Program-made: the position numbers and the translations under genes
The notes under the pieces: model-generated
Told to the model about the DNA's origin: nothing
Databases searched by the model: none
Seen by the model: only the letters and a program-made list of their open reading frames with translations
Origin: CAVTQY01 sp963736975
Lineage (GTDB): Bacteria > Pseudomonadota > Alphaproteobacteria > Acetobacterales > Acetobacteraceae
Direction: 5' to 3'
DNA length: 64,000 nucleotides
NCBI GenBank assembly: GCA_963736975.1
Contig: CAVTQY010000002.1
Coordinates: 310,001-374,000, forward strand
Shown: piece by piece, positions 27,129-35,162 of the stretch
Position numbering within the stretch: the first letter of the stretch is position 1
How the letters are laid out: every line of letters starts with the position of its first letter

Positions 27129-27953
27129 ATGGCGGGCAGCGGCTCGGCTCTCTTCACCGATGCCGATGAGTATCAAGCGAACCTGCCCGCACAGACAAAC
27201 CTGTTGGTCACGCGAGTCGGGAACTTCCACGCTCGCCTGACCTGGATGGAGTTGGCGGATCTGCACCTGCTTCTTGCGCGGGAGACTGTACCCAGGATTG
27301 CCTATATTCGCCTGCCGCCCGAATGGATATTCATCGCTTTTCCAACCCATCAAACGTCGGTGCTGATATGTGGCGGCGTCCCGCTCCAGATGGGCGACAT
27401 CATCCTGCATGGCCGCGGGGAGCGATTTCATCAGCGGACGACCGGTTCAACCGCATGGGGGTCCATAGCACTGACCCCCGCCTCTCTACGTACCTATGGC
27501 AAGACGCTCGCCGGACGGGACGTGGCCCCGCCATCTTTCGGGCAGATCCTGCGCCCGGCTGCAGGCGATCGGAGGCGCTTGCTGCGACTGCACGCCGATG
27601 CGGTCCGGATCGCCGAGACGAAGCTGAGCCATATCGAGCACCCTCAGGTCGCCCGCGCGCTGGAGCAGGACCTATTCTGGGCACTGGTCACCTGCCTGAC
27701 GACTGCCGAACCACGGGACGATTCCGTGGTCACACGCCTCCACGCCAGGGTCATCGTGCAATTCGAGGAGGCACTCATGGGCCGCCCTGATCGGCCGCTG
27801 TATGTGTCTGAGGTTTGCACCGCGATGGGGGTGTCGAAGCGCGCGCTGAGGACCTGCTGCTCCCACGTTCTTGGCATGGGCCCGGCCCAATACATGCGCC
27901 TGCACCACAAGGCTGGTCCCAGCGTAGAGAGCGGAATTACCGATCCTGCATAG
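27129..27953 (+). CDS. AraC family paralogue lacking the second helix-turn-helix (truncated)
   Basis: 274 aa from the ATG at 27129 (a GTG at 27111 is also open). The sensor domain and first HTH (VSEVCTAMGVSKRALRTCCSHVLGMGP) align with the neighbouring AraC protein. After YMRLHHKA about 55 residues are missing, and the protein ends with a short tail whose last bases (ccgatcctgcatag) match those of the full-length copy (ccgttcctgcatag). This looks like an internal deletion in a duplicated gene. Without the second HTH it probably cannot bind DNA normally; it may be a decaying copy or act by dimerising with its neighbour. Confidence 0.75.
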   Translation: MAGSGSALFTDADEYQANLPAQTNLLVTRVGNFHARLTWMELADLHLLLARETVPRIAYIRLPPEWIFIAFPTHQTSVLICGGVPLQMGDIILHGRGERFHQRTTGSTAWGSIALTPASLRTYGKTLAGRDVAPPSFGQILRPAAGDRRRLLRLHADAVRIAETKLSHIEHPQVARALEQDLFWALVTCLTTAEPRDDSVVTRLHARVIVQFEEALMGRPDRPLYVSEVCTAMGVSKRALRTCCSHVLGMGPAQYMRLHHKAGPSVESGITDPA

Positions 27954-28180
27954 CGCGCATCCTGTCGAGCTCTGATCCTGCGGGGGCGTGGCGAAACCAA
28001 CACGGGGATACGACCCTGGCGGAGGAACACATGAGACCCCGACAGTGGGCTCGGTTTTGCCAGCCTTTGCTGGCACGGCGTGCTTCGCCATGGGCATGAC
28101 CCAACCGGCGATGCCGGCCTCTGCTCAGATGTCGGCGTAAGATGTGTCATCCGAATTTAACATAGAAGGAGCACAGCACC

Positions 28181-29908
28181 ATGAGTAACGAACGTCCCCA
28201 CAAAGATATGGGGCGCCGTGATATGCTGCTGCGGGGCACCGCACTTGCCGCTACGGCCGGCGTGGCGGCGAGCGCGCCGATCCGGTTGGCACAGGCGCAG
28301 AACGCCGCGCCGCAGTCGACGTCCGCACGGCGACCCAACATCGTGATGTTGATGACGGACGATACCGGCTGGAACGATTTCGGTTGCTACTCGGGGGGTG
28401 GCGCGGCGCTCGGGCATCCGACGCCGAACGTCGATCGGATCGCGAAAGAGGGGGCCGTTTTCACGTGCTGGTACGGCCAGGCGAGCTGCACGGCCGGCCG
28501 CGCCTCATTCCTGACCGGGCGTCTGCCGATCCGCTCGGCGCTTTCGATCGTGGTGGCCCCGGGCGACGAGAACCGCCTGAGGAAGGAGACCCCGACGATC
28601 GCCGAATTCTTCCAGAAGAATGGCTATTCGACCTACTTTTCCGGCAAATGGCATATGGGCGACAAGCCGGACGCTTATCCGATCGAGCATGGCTTCGACG
28701 AAATGAAGAATTTCGCCGCCTATTATGCCGGCGTCTATGCCTACGACGACACCACCAAGTTCTTTCACCCCTGGTTCCCGTCATACAACCCGGGCTACGA
28801 GCGTCTGTATAATTCGATTGTCAACCTGGACGAGTGGGAAGGCGTGGCAGGCCAAGCCGCCAGCGATGTAGGCCGGATCACTTACGACTCGCTCGCTACA
28901 TTCGACATCCGGCAGACTGGTTCCGCTGTAGCCTATATCAAAGAGCATGCGAACGGCGACAAGCCATTCTTCATGGACGTCAACTTCATCAAGATGCACA
29001 ACCCGACCAACGCGTCCCCGGAGTTCGCCGGCAGGTCGCATCTGGGCGACTACTCCGATTCGCTGATGGAACTGGATGCCGACATCGGCCGGATCATGGA
29101 TACCATCCGCGCCGAAGCGCCCAACACAATCGTCATCGTGACGGCCGACAACGGTGCCTGGCTGGATGCCTATCCGGACGCCGGTACCACGCCGTTCCGC
29201 GGCGAGAAAGGAAGCCCGTTCGAAGGCGGCTGGCGCGTCCCCGGGATTATGTGGTGGCCGGGTCACATCCCCGCGGGCGTGCAGTACGGGGAGATGATGT
29301 CGCACATCGATTGCTGGGCGACCCTGGCCGCGATGGTCGGGCTGACGCCGCCGCCGCACGACTGGGTCGGCAACGACGGCAAACCGATCTATTTCGACAG
29401 CATCGACAACAGCGGCTACATCCTGGGGAAGGCCCAGCACTCGGCGCGGAAGTCGTGGATCTATGTCGATGGCGAGAATTTCTACGGGGCGCGCGCGGAT
29501 ATTGGCGGGGACCCGAAGGAACCCTGGGTGAACATCGCCTGGAAGTACCTCTATACGGCGAAGGACTCGTGGCTCGGCTCGACCGCGAATCTCGGCGCGA
29601 TCGGCGCCACCTACAACCTGACGATGGATCCGTTCGAAAAATACGACATGACTTTCAATGGAGCCGCCCCGACTCGCGTGCTGTCGTCGTCGCCGGGCAA
29701 GTATGCCGGGCAGGACAATGGTTGGGTCCTGTCGCTGATCGAGCCGGTGATCCTCGACTTTGACAAGACAATCATGAAATACCCGAACATCCAGCGGTTC
29801 CCGGGCGGTGCCTCGAACGACCTGGTTCCGGATCTGCAGCATCCCGCCAATCCCGTACCCATCCTGCAGGGCCAGCCTGAACCGAAGGTCCAAGGAGGCG
29901 GCGGCTGA
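28181..29908 (+). CDS. Arylsulfatase, Tat-exported, formylglycine type
   Basis: Type I sulfatase, 575 aa, hydrolysing a sulfate ester in the periplasm. The signal has twin arginines (R12-R13) and a cleavage site after LAQA, so it is exported folded. The metal site starts with DD at 60-61. The catalytic motif is CTAGR with Cys103, converted to formylglycine by FGE. Further metal/sulfate residues are visible in GKWHMGD and TADNGAW. A gaaggag ribosome site precedes the ATG. An FGE gene 1.4 kb downstream gives the activator. The physiological sulfate ester is unknown. Confidence 0.93.
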   Translation: MSNERPHKDMGRRDMLLRGTALAATAGVAASAPIRLAQAQNAAPQSTSARRPNIVMLMTDDTGWNDFGCYSGGGAALGHPTPNVDRIAKEGAVFTCWYGQASCTAGRASFLTGRLPIRSALSIVVAPGDENRLRKETPTIAEFFQKNGYSTYFSGKWHMGDKPDAYPIEHGFDEMKNFAAYYAGVYAYDDTTKFFHPWFPSYNPGYERLYNSIVNLDEWEGVAGQAASDVGRITYDSLATFDIRQTGSAVAYIKEHANGDKPFFMDVNFIKMHNPTNASPEFAGRSHLGDYSDSLMELDADIGRIMDTIRAEAPNTIVIVTADNGAWLDAYPDAGTTPFRGEKGSPFEGGWRVPGIMWWPGHIPAGVQYGEMMSHIDCWATLAAMVGLTPPPHDWVGNDGKPIYFDSIDNSGYILGKAQHSARKSWIYVDGENFYGARADIGGDPKEPWVNIAWKYLYTAKDSWLGSTANLGAIGATYNLTMDPFEKYDMTFNGAAPTRVLSSSPGKYAGQDNGWVLSLIEPVILDFDKTIMKYPNIQRFPGGASNDLVPDLQHPANPVPILQGQPEPKVQGGGG

Positions 29909-29919
29909 ACGGAATAGCA

Positions 29920-29944
29920 GGGGCGGCCGACCCTCGGCTGCCCC
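29920..29944 (+). terminator. GC hairpin after the first sulfatase gene
   Basis: An 11-bp stem (ggggcggccga / tcggctgcccc, one G-U pair) with a 3-base loop, 12 bases after the stop codon. No U-run follows, so it may be a weak terminator or an mRNA 3' stabiliser between the sulfatase and the next gene. Confidence 0.35.
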
Positions 29945-30006
29945 CGCCGCGAACTCGCCTCACAATGAAGTATCCAGTACCGAGATCCAGACGAGGAGCA
30001 ACATAA

Positions 30007-30360
30007 ATGTTGACAGGTAATGTTGGCGCGGCGCGGTCGGAAGACAGCGTGAAGGCTATGGCGCTTGAATGGTTTGCCCAGATGCGAACGGGTCAGATCG
30101 ACCGCACGCAATTGACCGCCGACTATGGCGCCCAACTGACGGATAACGCGGTGCAGGGAATGTCCGAGTACCTCAGCGCGTATCAATACGGGGCGTCGCC
30201 AACAGCGGCTACGGTCCTGCTGACGCGCTCGACCGACGACCAGACATTCCACGTAGTGAAGATCGCCTTCCCGCGCGGCGATGCCGCCAGCCTGATGTTT
30301 GGCTTCAACAGGGAGGGCAAGATCACCGGCATCACTCTCATGAGCATGGCAGGAGACTGA
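30007..30360 (+). CDS. Small conserved-looking protein, SnoaL/DUF3887-like fold guess
   Basis: 117 aa with a gaggag ribosome site at good spacing. The sequence starts with a helix (SVKAMALEWFAQMRTGQIDRTQL), then polar helices and three beta strands (ATVLLTRSTDDQTFHVVKIAF..., SLMFGFNREGKITGITLM). This pattern resembles the small cone-shaped SnoaL/DUF3887 domains, often fused to exported enzymes. No signal peptide is present. The role in the sulfatase island is unknown. Confidence 0.6.
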   Translation: MLTGNVGAARSEDSVKAMALEWFAQMRTGQIDRTQLTADYGAQLTDNAVQGMSEYLSAYQYGASPTAATVLLTRSTDDQTFHVVKIAFPRGDAASLMFGFNREGKITGITLMSMAGD

Positions 30361-30400
30361 GGCGAACCGCGATCATCGTCCGGTTCGGCTCCGGGGGGCG

Positions 30401-30532
30401 TTGCATGAGGTACCCGTACCAGCGGCAAATCTGAACCGCCGCACCGTGATCTGCGGCTTGTCAGCGCTTGCGGTCGCGGGGGGATCAACCGTTCCGGTCG
30501 CCGCGACCGCACAGGCTCTGCAGGCCGGGTGA
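30401..30532 (+). pseudogene. Orphan Tat signal-peptide fragment
   Basis: A 43-codon frame with a TTG start behind ggggggcg encodes NRRTVICGLSALAVAGG and a cleavage-like ATAQA, then stops. That is an almost complete twin-arginine signal without a mature protein. It sits in the otherwise gene-free stretch 30361-30738, which also has a 7-bp hairpin at 30579-30598 and nothing else I can identify. It may be the 5' remnant of an exported enzyme, or chance. Confidence 0.35.
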
Positions 30533-30738
30533 AGAATCGGCGCGTGGAACTGTCCCGTCGCCGGCGCGACGCAGGCCAGTTCCGGTTCACGCCGGAACCG
30601 GCCCACCCAACCAACGGCTCGTCGTAATTTCCTGGCTCGCCAGGTTGAACAAGCCTAGAACGAGGCTACCGGTCCATGGACGTGGGCGCAGATGGCACGG
30701 CATCGTAAAGCGCCGACACCGTTGTTGCGGGAGGCACC

Positions 30739-31278
30739 ATGAGCGAGCATACTTTAAGCAAGGCCCCGTTGCGCGAAAAGGCCCTTGAGGAATTCAAGGC
30801 ATTCGCCGCCCTGTCCCTCTATCTCTACGTCTGTCTCGGCGCTGTCATGTTGTTCAAGAGCGCCGTTCTGCGGGAGGCGGGGATTAGCTACACGGTATGG
30901 GGTATCGCCTTAGTGAAGGCCATGGTCCTCGCCAAATTCATGTTGATCGGGCGCATGATGCATGTCGGCAAGCGATACCGGGACAAACCGCTCATCTGGC
31001 CCACACTTTATCACTCCCTGACATTCCTGGTCCTGCTGCTCATCCTGACGACGATCGAGGAGTTGATCGTCGGCCTGATCAATCGCAGGGCGATGGCCGA
31101 GTCGCTTACCCACGTCGTCGGCCCCACCTTTTTTCAGGGGATTGCCGTCTGCTTCATCATGTTCCTGATCCTTGTCCCATATTCCGCGTTTACCTGCCTT
31201 GGCGACGTGCTCGGAGAACGGGAGGTCTTTCGGCTGTTTTTTGTCGATCGATCCACGCCGGTACAGACCCGTGGTTGA
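30739..31278 (+). CDS. Integral membrane protein, unknown family (paralogue of the gene at 36580-37324)
   Basis: 179 aa with four likely membrane spans: about 20-45, 50-75, 85-110 and 130-155. Residues ALVKAMVLAKFMLIGRMMHVGKR and FLVDR-like ends are matched in the same order by the protein encoded at 36580-37324 on the other strand, so they form a two-member family. The stop overlaps the region just before the FGE start. I do not recognise the family; a partner role in sulfatase maturation or sulfate-ester transport is only a guess. Confidence 0.7.
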   Translation: MSEHTLSKAPLREKALEEFKAFAALSLYLYVCLGAVMLFKSAVLREAGISYTVWGIALVKAMVLAKFMLIGRMMHVGKRYRDKPLIWPTLYHSLTFLVLLLILTTIEELIVGLINRRAMAESLTHVVGPTFFQGIAVCFIMFLILVPYSAFTCLGDVLGEREVFRLFFVDRSTPVQTRG

Positions 31279-31285
31279 GACGGAA

Positions 31286-32239
31286 ATGCGATCGGCCCCT
31301 GCGCTGCAGAGCGATGTCCCGGCCGATATGGTCCGGATCGAAGGCGGCACCTTCCGTATGGGATCGGACCGGCATTACCCGGAGGAGGCGCCGGTTCATC
31401 GCGTGACGGTCTCTTCGTTCTGGATCGATCGCACACCGGTCACGAACCGCCAGTTTCGCCAATTCGTCGAAGTCACTGGCTATGTCACCTTCGCTGAGAT
31501 CGCGCCGGACCCGAAGGACTATCCCGGCGCGTTACCGCATATGTTGAAGCCAGGCTCGTTGGTTTTCACCCCACCCCGGCACCCTGTTGACCTGCGCGAC
31601 TGGTCGCAATGGTGGAGCTTCGAATTCGGCGCCAACTGGCGCCGCCCTTATGGGCGTGGCCGCTCGAACCATGGTCTCGACAACCATCCGGTGGTGCATG
31701 TCGCCTATTGGGATGCCGAAGCCTATGCCGCCTGGGCCGGCAAGGACCTGCCCACGGAAGCCGAGTGGGAATACGCAGCGCGCGGTAGGCTCGACGGGGC
31801 CGAATTCGCCTGGGGTGACGAGCTGACCCCCGGCGACCGCCACATGGCAAATACCTGGCAGGGCGCGTTTCCAAACGAAAACCTCGCAGCCGATGGCTAC
31901 GCCCGCACCTCGCCTGTACAGGCATTTCCGTCGAACGGTTATGGTCTGTTCGACATGATCGGCAATGTATGGGAATGGACCACAGATTGGTTCTCCGCCC
32001 GGCATACCGGCGATGCGCCCAAGGTCTGTTGCATCCCGGAGAATCCGCGCGGTGCCCGAGAGACGGACAGCTATGACCAATGCGATCGGTCGGTGCGAAT
32101 TCCGCGCAAAGTCGTCAAGGGCGGCTCGCATCTCTGTGCCCCGAACTATTGCCGCCGCTACCGTCCGGCCGCCCGCCATGCGCAGCCGATCGACACCGGC
32201 ATGAGTCATGTCGGCTTCCGCTGCGTCGTCAGGACCTAG
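31286..32239 (+). CDS. Formylglycine-generating enzyme (sulfatase-modifying factor)
   Basis: Copper/oxygen-dependent FGE that converts the Cys of CxAxR in sulfatases to formylglycine, 317 aa. The fold begins MVRIEGGTFRMGSD and includes LPTEAEWEYAARG and GNVWEWTTDWF. Both active-site cysteines are present: C284 and C289 in GGSHLCAPNYCRRYRPAAR, followed by GFRC. Many FGE-like proteins (for example EgtB) lack this pair, so this one is a true FGE candidate. A GTG at 31271 overlapping the previous stop is an alternative start. It lies between the two sulfatases it would activate. Confidence 0.93.
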   Translation: MRSAPALQSDVPADMVRIEGGTFRMGSDRHYPEEAPVHRVTVSSFWIDRTPVTNRQFRQFVEVTGYVTFAEIAPDPKDYPGALPHMLKPGSLVFTPPRHPVDLRDWSQWWSFEFGANWRRPYGRGRSNHGLDNHPVVHVAYWDAEAYAAWAGKDLPTEAEWEYAARGRLDGAEFAWGDELTPGDRHMANTWQGAFPNENLAADGYARTSPVQAFPSNGYGLFDMIGNVWEWTTDWFSARHTGDAPKVCCIPENPRGARETDSYDQCDRSVRIPRKVVKGGSHLCAPNYCRRYRPAARHAQPIDTGMSHVGFRCVVRT

Positions 32240-32262
32240 TATCGGCCGGCGAGGGAAGCGGG

Positions 32263-32769
32263 ATGACCAACGGCAAGGCAGAGGAACTGGGTCTCCTGGC
32301 CAAGGTGGTCATCGCGCTTGCCATCTTGCTGATCGTCACCGGCGTACTGCGGCACGGTATCGCACTCGACACGTTCCGGCGTATTTTGCGTAATCTGGCA
32401 GACCGGCCGAGTGGGCGAGTGTCATTCCGCTTCATTCTCCAGCCGTCGATGGCCGCGATTGCTGCGATCCATGATGGTCGCAAGGACGCACGGGCAGGCC
32501 GCTCTCCCTATTTCCGGACCGTCCTGTTGAGCACACACGAACGGATTGCACGGCTGCGTGAGGGATTGAACGCCACCGCAAGGATCATCCTGCTCGGGCT
32601 CGGAATGGACGTGATGTATCAGGTCCTCGTGCTTAAAACCTTCTATCCGGCCGAGGCTCTCATCATCGCACTGCTGCTTGCATTTGTACCGTACTTGCTC
32701 CTCCGTGGGCTCGTCGCGCGCTTCTCGCGCTGGTGCCGCGCCGGCGCGCCCCCGCACGGAATCCCATGA
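32263..32769 (+). CDS. Small membrane protein, PsiE-like
   Basis: 168 aa with three to four hydrophobic segments: about 12-30 (VVIALAILLIVTGVL), 107-125 and 130-152 (EALIIALLLAFVPYLLLRGL). The pattern recalls the phosphate-starvation-inducible PsiE family, but I cannot confirm membership. The start follows a gggaagcggg ribosome site 23 bases after FGE. Its stop overlaps an ATG of the next frame (ATGA). Confidence 0.6.
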   Translation: MTNGKAEELGLLAKVVIALAILLIVTGVLRHGIALDTFRRILRNLADRPSGRVSFRFILQPSMAAIAAIHDGRKDARAGRSPYFRTVLLSTHERIARLREGLNATARIILLGLGMDVMYQVLVLKTFYPAEALIIALLLAFVPYLLLRGLVARFSRWCRAGAPPHGIP

Positions 32770-32780
32770 GGGGCCCCGAC

Positions 32781-33248
32781 ATGAAGCCTTCAGCAAAAGG
32801 CACCCGGCATGACAACCCGCCCGCCGCAGGAGCGGACAGATTCGAAGTAAGGATCACAGCGGATACTCATTTTGGCTGGATCCGCACCCGCCTCAGCGTC
32901 GAACGCACGATGATGTCTTGGGTTCGTACAGCGGTGTCGCTGATCGGCTTCGGCTTCGCGATCGTGCAGTTCTTCGAACGACTGCAACAGATACCCGGCA
33001 CACGCCCTGCCTACACCCCAAACGCGCCGGTGTACCTGGGCCTTGCCCTGATCGCTTGCGGCATCCTGGCGCTTTTCATCTCGATTTGGCAGTACTGGTG
33101 GACGGTTCGCTATCTGGGAAGCGGATCATTCGCACCGATTGCCGGAATGAAAGAGGGGGGAATGCAATCGCCTGTTCTGGCGGTTGCCATCCTCCTCATC
33201 GGCATCGGTCTGTTTGCTTTCTTTGCCGTGATTCTGCGCCTAGTGTAG
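32781..33248 (+). CDS. DUF202 (YidH-type) membrane protein
   Basis: 155 aa. The DUF202 core is clear: TRLSVERTMMSWVRTAVSLIGFGFAIVQFF at about 32-62, then two more spans (LGLALIACGILALFISIWQYWW and VLAVAILLIGIGLFAFFAVIL). The family is widespread and of unknown function. The start at 32781 has a perfect gagggg ribosome site; the earlier ATG at 32766 overlapping the upstream stop is possible. Confidence 0.85.
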   Translation: MKPSAKGTRHDNPPAAGADRFEVRITADTHFGWIRTRLSVERTMMSWVRTAVSLIGFGFAIVQFFERLQQIPGTRPAYTPNAPVYLGLALIACGILALFISIWQYWWTVRYLGSGSFAPIAGMKEGGMQSPVLAVAILLIGIGLFAFFAVILRLV

Positions 33249-33315
33249 CAGTTCAGGTGAGGAACGACGGCTGACAACTTTCTAACATCACCGAGCCCAA
33301 TGGGGGGAGACCGAG

Positions 33316-34809
33316 ATGGCTAAAGCAGGCAAGCCGAACATTCTTATTCTCTGGGGCGACGATATCGGCTGGTGGAACATCAGCTACAACAACCGCGGCC
33401 AGATGGGCTATCGGACGCCCAATATCGACCGCATCGGCCATGAAGGTGCGACATTCACCGATTACTACGGCCAGCAAAGCTGCACCGCCGGGCGGGCCGC
33501 ATTCATCACCGGCCAAAACCCGATCCGCACCGGGCTGACCAAGGTGGGCATGCCCGGCGCTGATGTCGGGCTTCGGGCCGAAGACCCGACAATCACGGAA
33601 TTGCTGAAGCCGCTCGGCTATGCCACCGGCCAGTTCGGCAAGAACCACCTGGGCGATAAAGACGAGTTTCTGCCTACCGCGCACGGCTTCGACGAGTTCT
33701 TCGGCAACCTCTATCACCTGAATGCCGAGGAGGAGCCGGAAGATGTGGATTATCCGACAGACCCGGCATTTAAAAAGCGGTTTGGGCCACGGGGTGTGCT
33801 GCACTCCTGGGCCGACGGCAAAGGCGGACAGAAGGTTGAGGATACAGGTCCGCTCACGAAGAAGCGTATGGAAACCATAGACGACGAGGTCACCGAGCAC
33901 GCCCTGAATTTCATCGACCGGACGCACAAGGAAGGAAAGCCCTTCTTTGTCTGGTACAATACGACAGCCATGCATTTCAGGACCCATTGCGCGGAGAAAC
34001 ACAAGGGTAAGAGCGGCCAGGGCTTCTATAACGACGTAATGGTCGCCCATGATGAGAATATCGGCAGGATGTTGGCCAAGCTCGACGAACTGGGCATCAC
34101 CGAAGACACCATCGTCATGTACTCGACCGACAACGGCCCCCACTACAACAGTTGGCCGGATGGCGGTATCACCCCGTATCGCAGCGAGAAGAACACCAAT
34201 TGGGAAGGCGGCTGGCGCGTGCCCATCTTCGTGCGCTGGCCCGGCAGGATCGCGCCGGGAACGGTCCTGAACGACATTGCTTCACACCAGGACTGGCTGC
34301 CGACGCTGCTTGCTGCCGCTGGAGAGCCGGACATCACGGCAAAGCTCCTCCAAGGTCACAAGGCCGGGGACAAGACCTTCAAAGTGCACATCGACGGCCA
34401 CAACCTGCTGCCCTACCTGACCGGCGAGGTGAAAGAGAGCCCCAGGAAATTCTTCTTCTACATCAGCGACGACGGTGACATCCTGGCGATCCGGATGGGC
34501 GACTGGAAAATGGTGCTGATGGAGCAAAGAGCCAAGCAACTGATGTGCTGGTTCGAGCCGTTCGTGAAGCTGCGGGCGCCGAAGATGTTCAACCTTCGCC
34601 GGGACCCGTTCGAGCGGGCGGACGAGAACTCGAACACTTACTGGGATTGGGTAATCGCCCATGTTTACCTGCTTTATGAAATGCAGGCGATCGTGGCTGG
34701 GCAGATCGAGGATTTCGTGAAATTCCCGCCGCGGCAGAAACCGGCGGCCTTCAACCTGGACGAGGTGCTCCGGAACTTGCAGGAGGCGTCCAGTGGCGCC
34801 AACCATTAG
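33316..34809 (+). CDS. Arylsulfatase without signal peptide, formylglycine type
   Basis: Second type I sulfatase, 497 aa. The metal residues DD are at 15-16, the formylglycine motif CTAGR has Cys56 (GQQSCTAGRAAF), and HLGDKD and STDNGPHYNSWPDGG carry the downstream metal and sulfate residues. The N-terminus (MAKAGKPNILILWGDD) has no signal, so it is probably cytoplasmic, or exported with a partner. A ggggggagac ribosome site precedes the ATG. The C-terminal FYISDDGDILAIRMGDWKMVL section is typical of arylsulfatase A-like enzymes. The substrate is unknown. Confidence 0.93.
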   Translation: MAKAGKPNILILWGDDIGWWNISYNNRGQMGYRTPNIDRIGHEGATFTDYYGQQSCTAGRAAFITGQNPIRTGLTKVGMPGADVGLRAEDPTITELLKPLGYATGQFGKNHLGDKDEFLPTAHGFDEFFGNLYHLNAEEEPEDVDYPTDPAFKKRFGPRGVLHSWADGKGGQKVEDTGPLTKKRMETIDDEVTEHALNFIDRTHKEGKPFFVWYNTTAMHFRTHCAEKHKGKSGQGFYNDVMVAHDENIGRMLAKLDELGITEDTIVMYSTDNGPHYNSWPDGGITPYRSEKNTNWEGGWRVPIFVRWPGRIAPGTVLNDIASHQDWLPTLLAAAGEPDITAKLLQGHKAGDKTFKVHIDGHNLLPYLTGEVKESPRKFFFYISDDGDILAIRMGDWKMVLMEQRAKQLMCWFEPFVKLRAPKMFNLRRDPFERADENSNTYWDWVIAHVYLLYEMQAIVAGQIEDFVKFPPRQKPAAFNLDEVLRNLQEASSGANH

Positions 34810-34835
34810 GCGGCCGCCGCGCCCAGGAGCTAGCC

Positions 34836-35123
34836 ATGACCAGAACCACCGGACTCGTTCGCTGCCTTCTATGGGCCGCTGCGCTCCTAGCGACAACAGG
34901 AACGCTGCCGGCCCAGGCACAGCAACAGCAGCAACCACTGCCCCATCTGGACAACCAATGGGGCGGATTTTCGCACCAGCCAACCGAATCGCAAGTTCAG
35001 CAGCAGGAAAAGGCCGCCGGTGTGGCTCCGCCATCGCAACAGCGGAAAGCAGCCGACCAGGATGTCGAGCAGTTGTATCAGAGCCTGATGAAGAATACTC
35101 CCGGCAAGGGGGGCTCGCAGTAA
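34836..35123 (+). CDS. Small secreted Gln-rich protein
   Basis: 95 aa. A Sec signal (LVRCLLWAAALLATTGTLPAQA) is cleaved near residue 28, leaving a short polar chain starting with a glutamine run, low in hydrophobics. No domain is recognised. It lies between the second sulfatase and the HtrA protease, 26 bases after the former, in the same direction, so probably co-transcribed. Confidence 0.65.
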   Translation: MTRTTGLVRCLLWAAALLATTGTLPAQAQQQQQPLPHLDNQWGGFSHQPTESQVQQQEKAAGVAPPSQQRKAADQDVEQLYQSLMKNTPGKGGSQ

Positions 35124-35162
35124 AATACGCCGGAAACTTACATAATTTGGGAGGATAACGCC

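Noticed and set aside
28045..28140. Short frame (31 codons, GTG) resembling a signal peptide before the first sulfatase
   Set aside because: No mature part, weak start context and no known match; could be a remnant, but the evidence is too thin to list as a gene.
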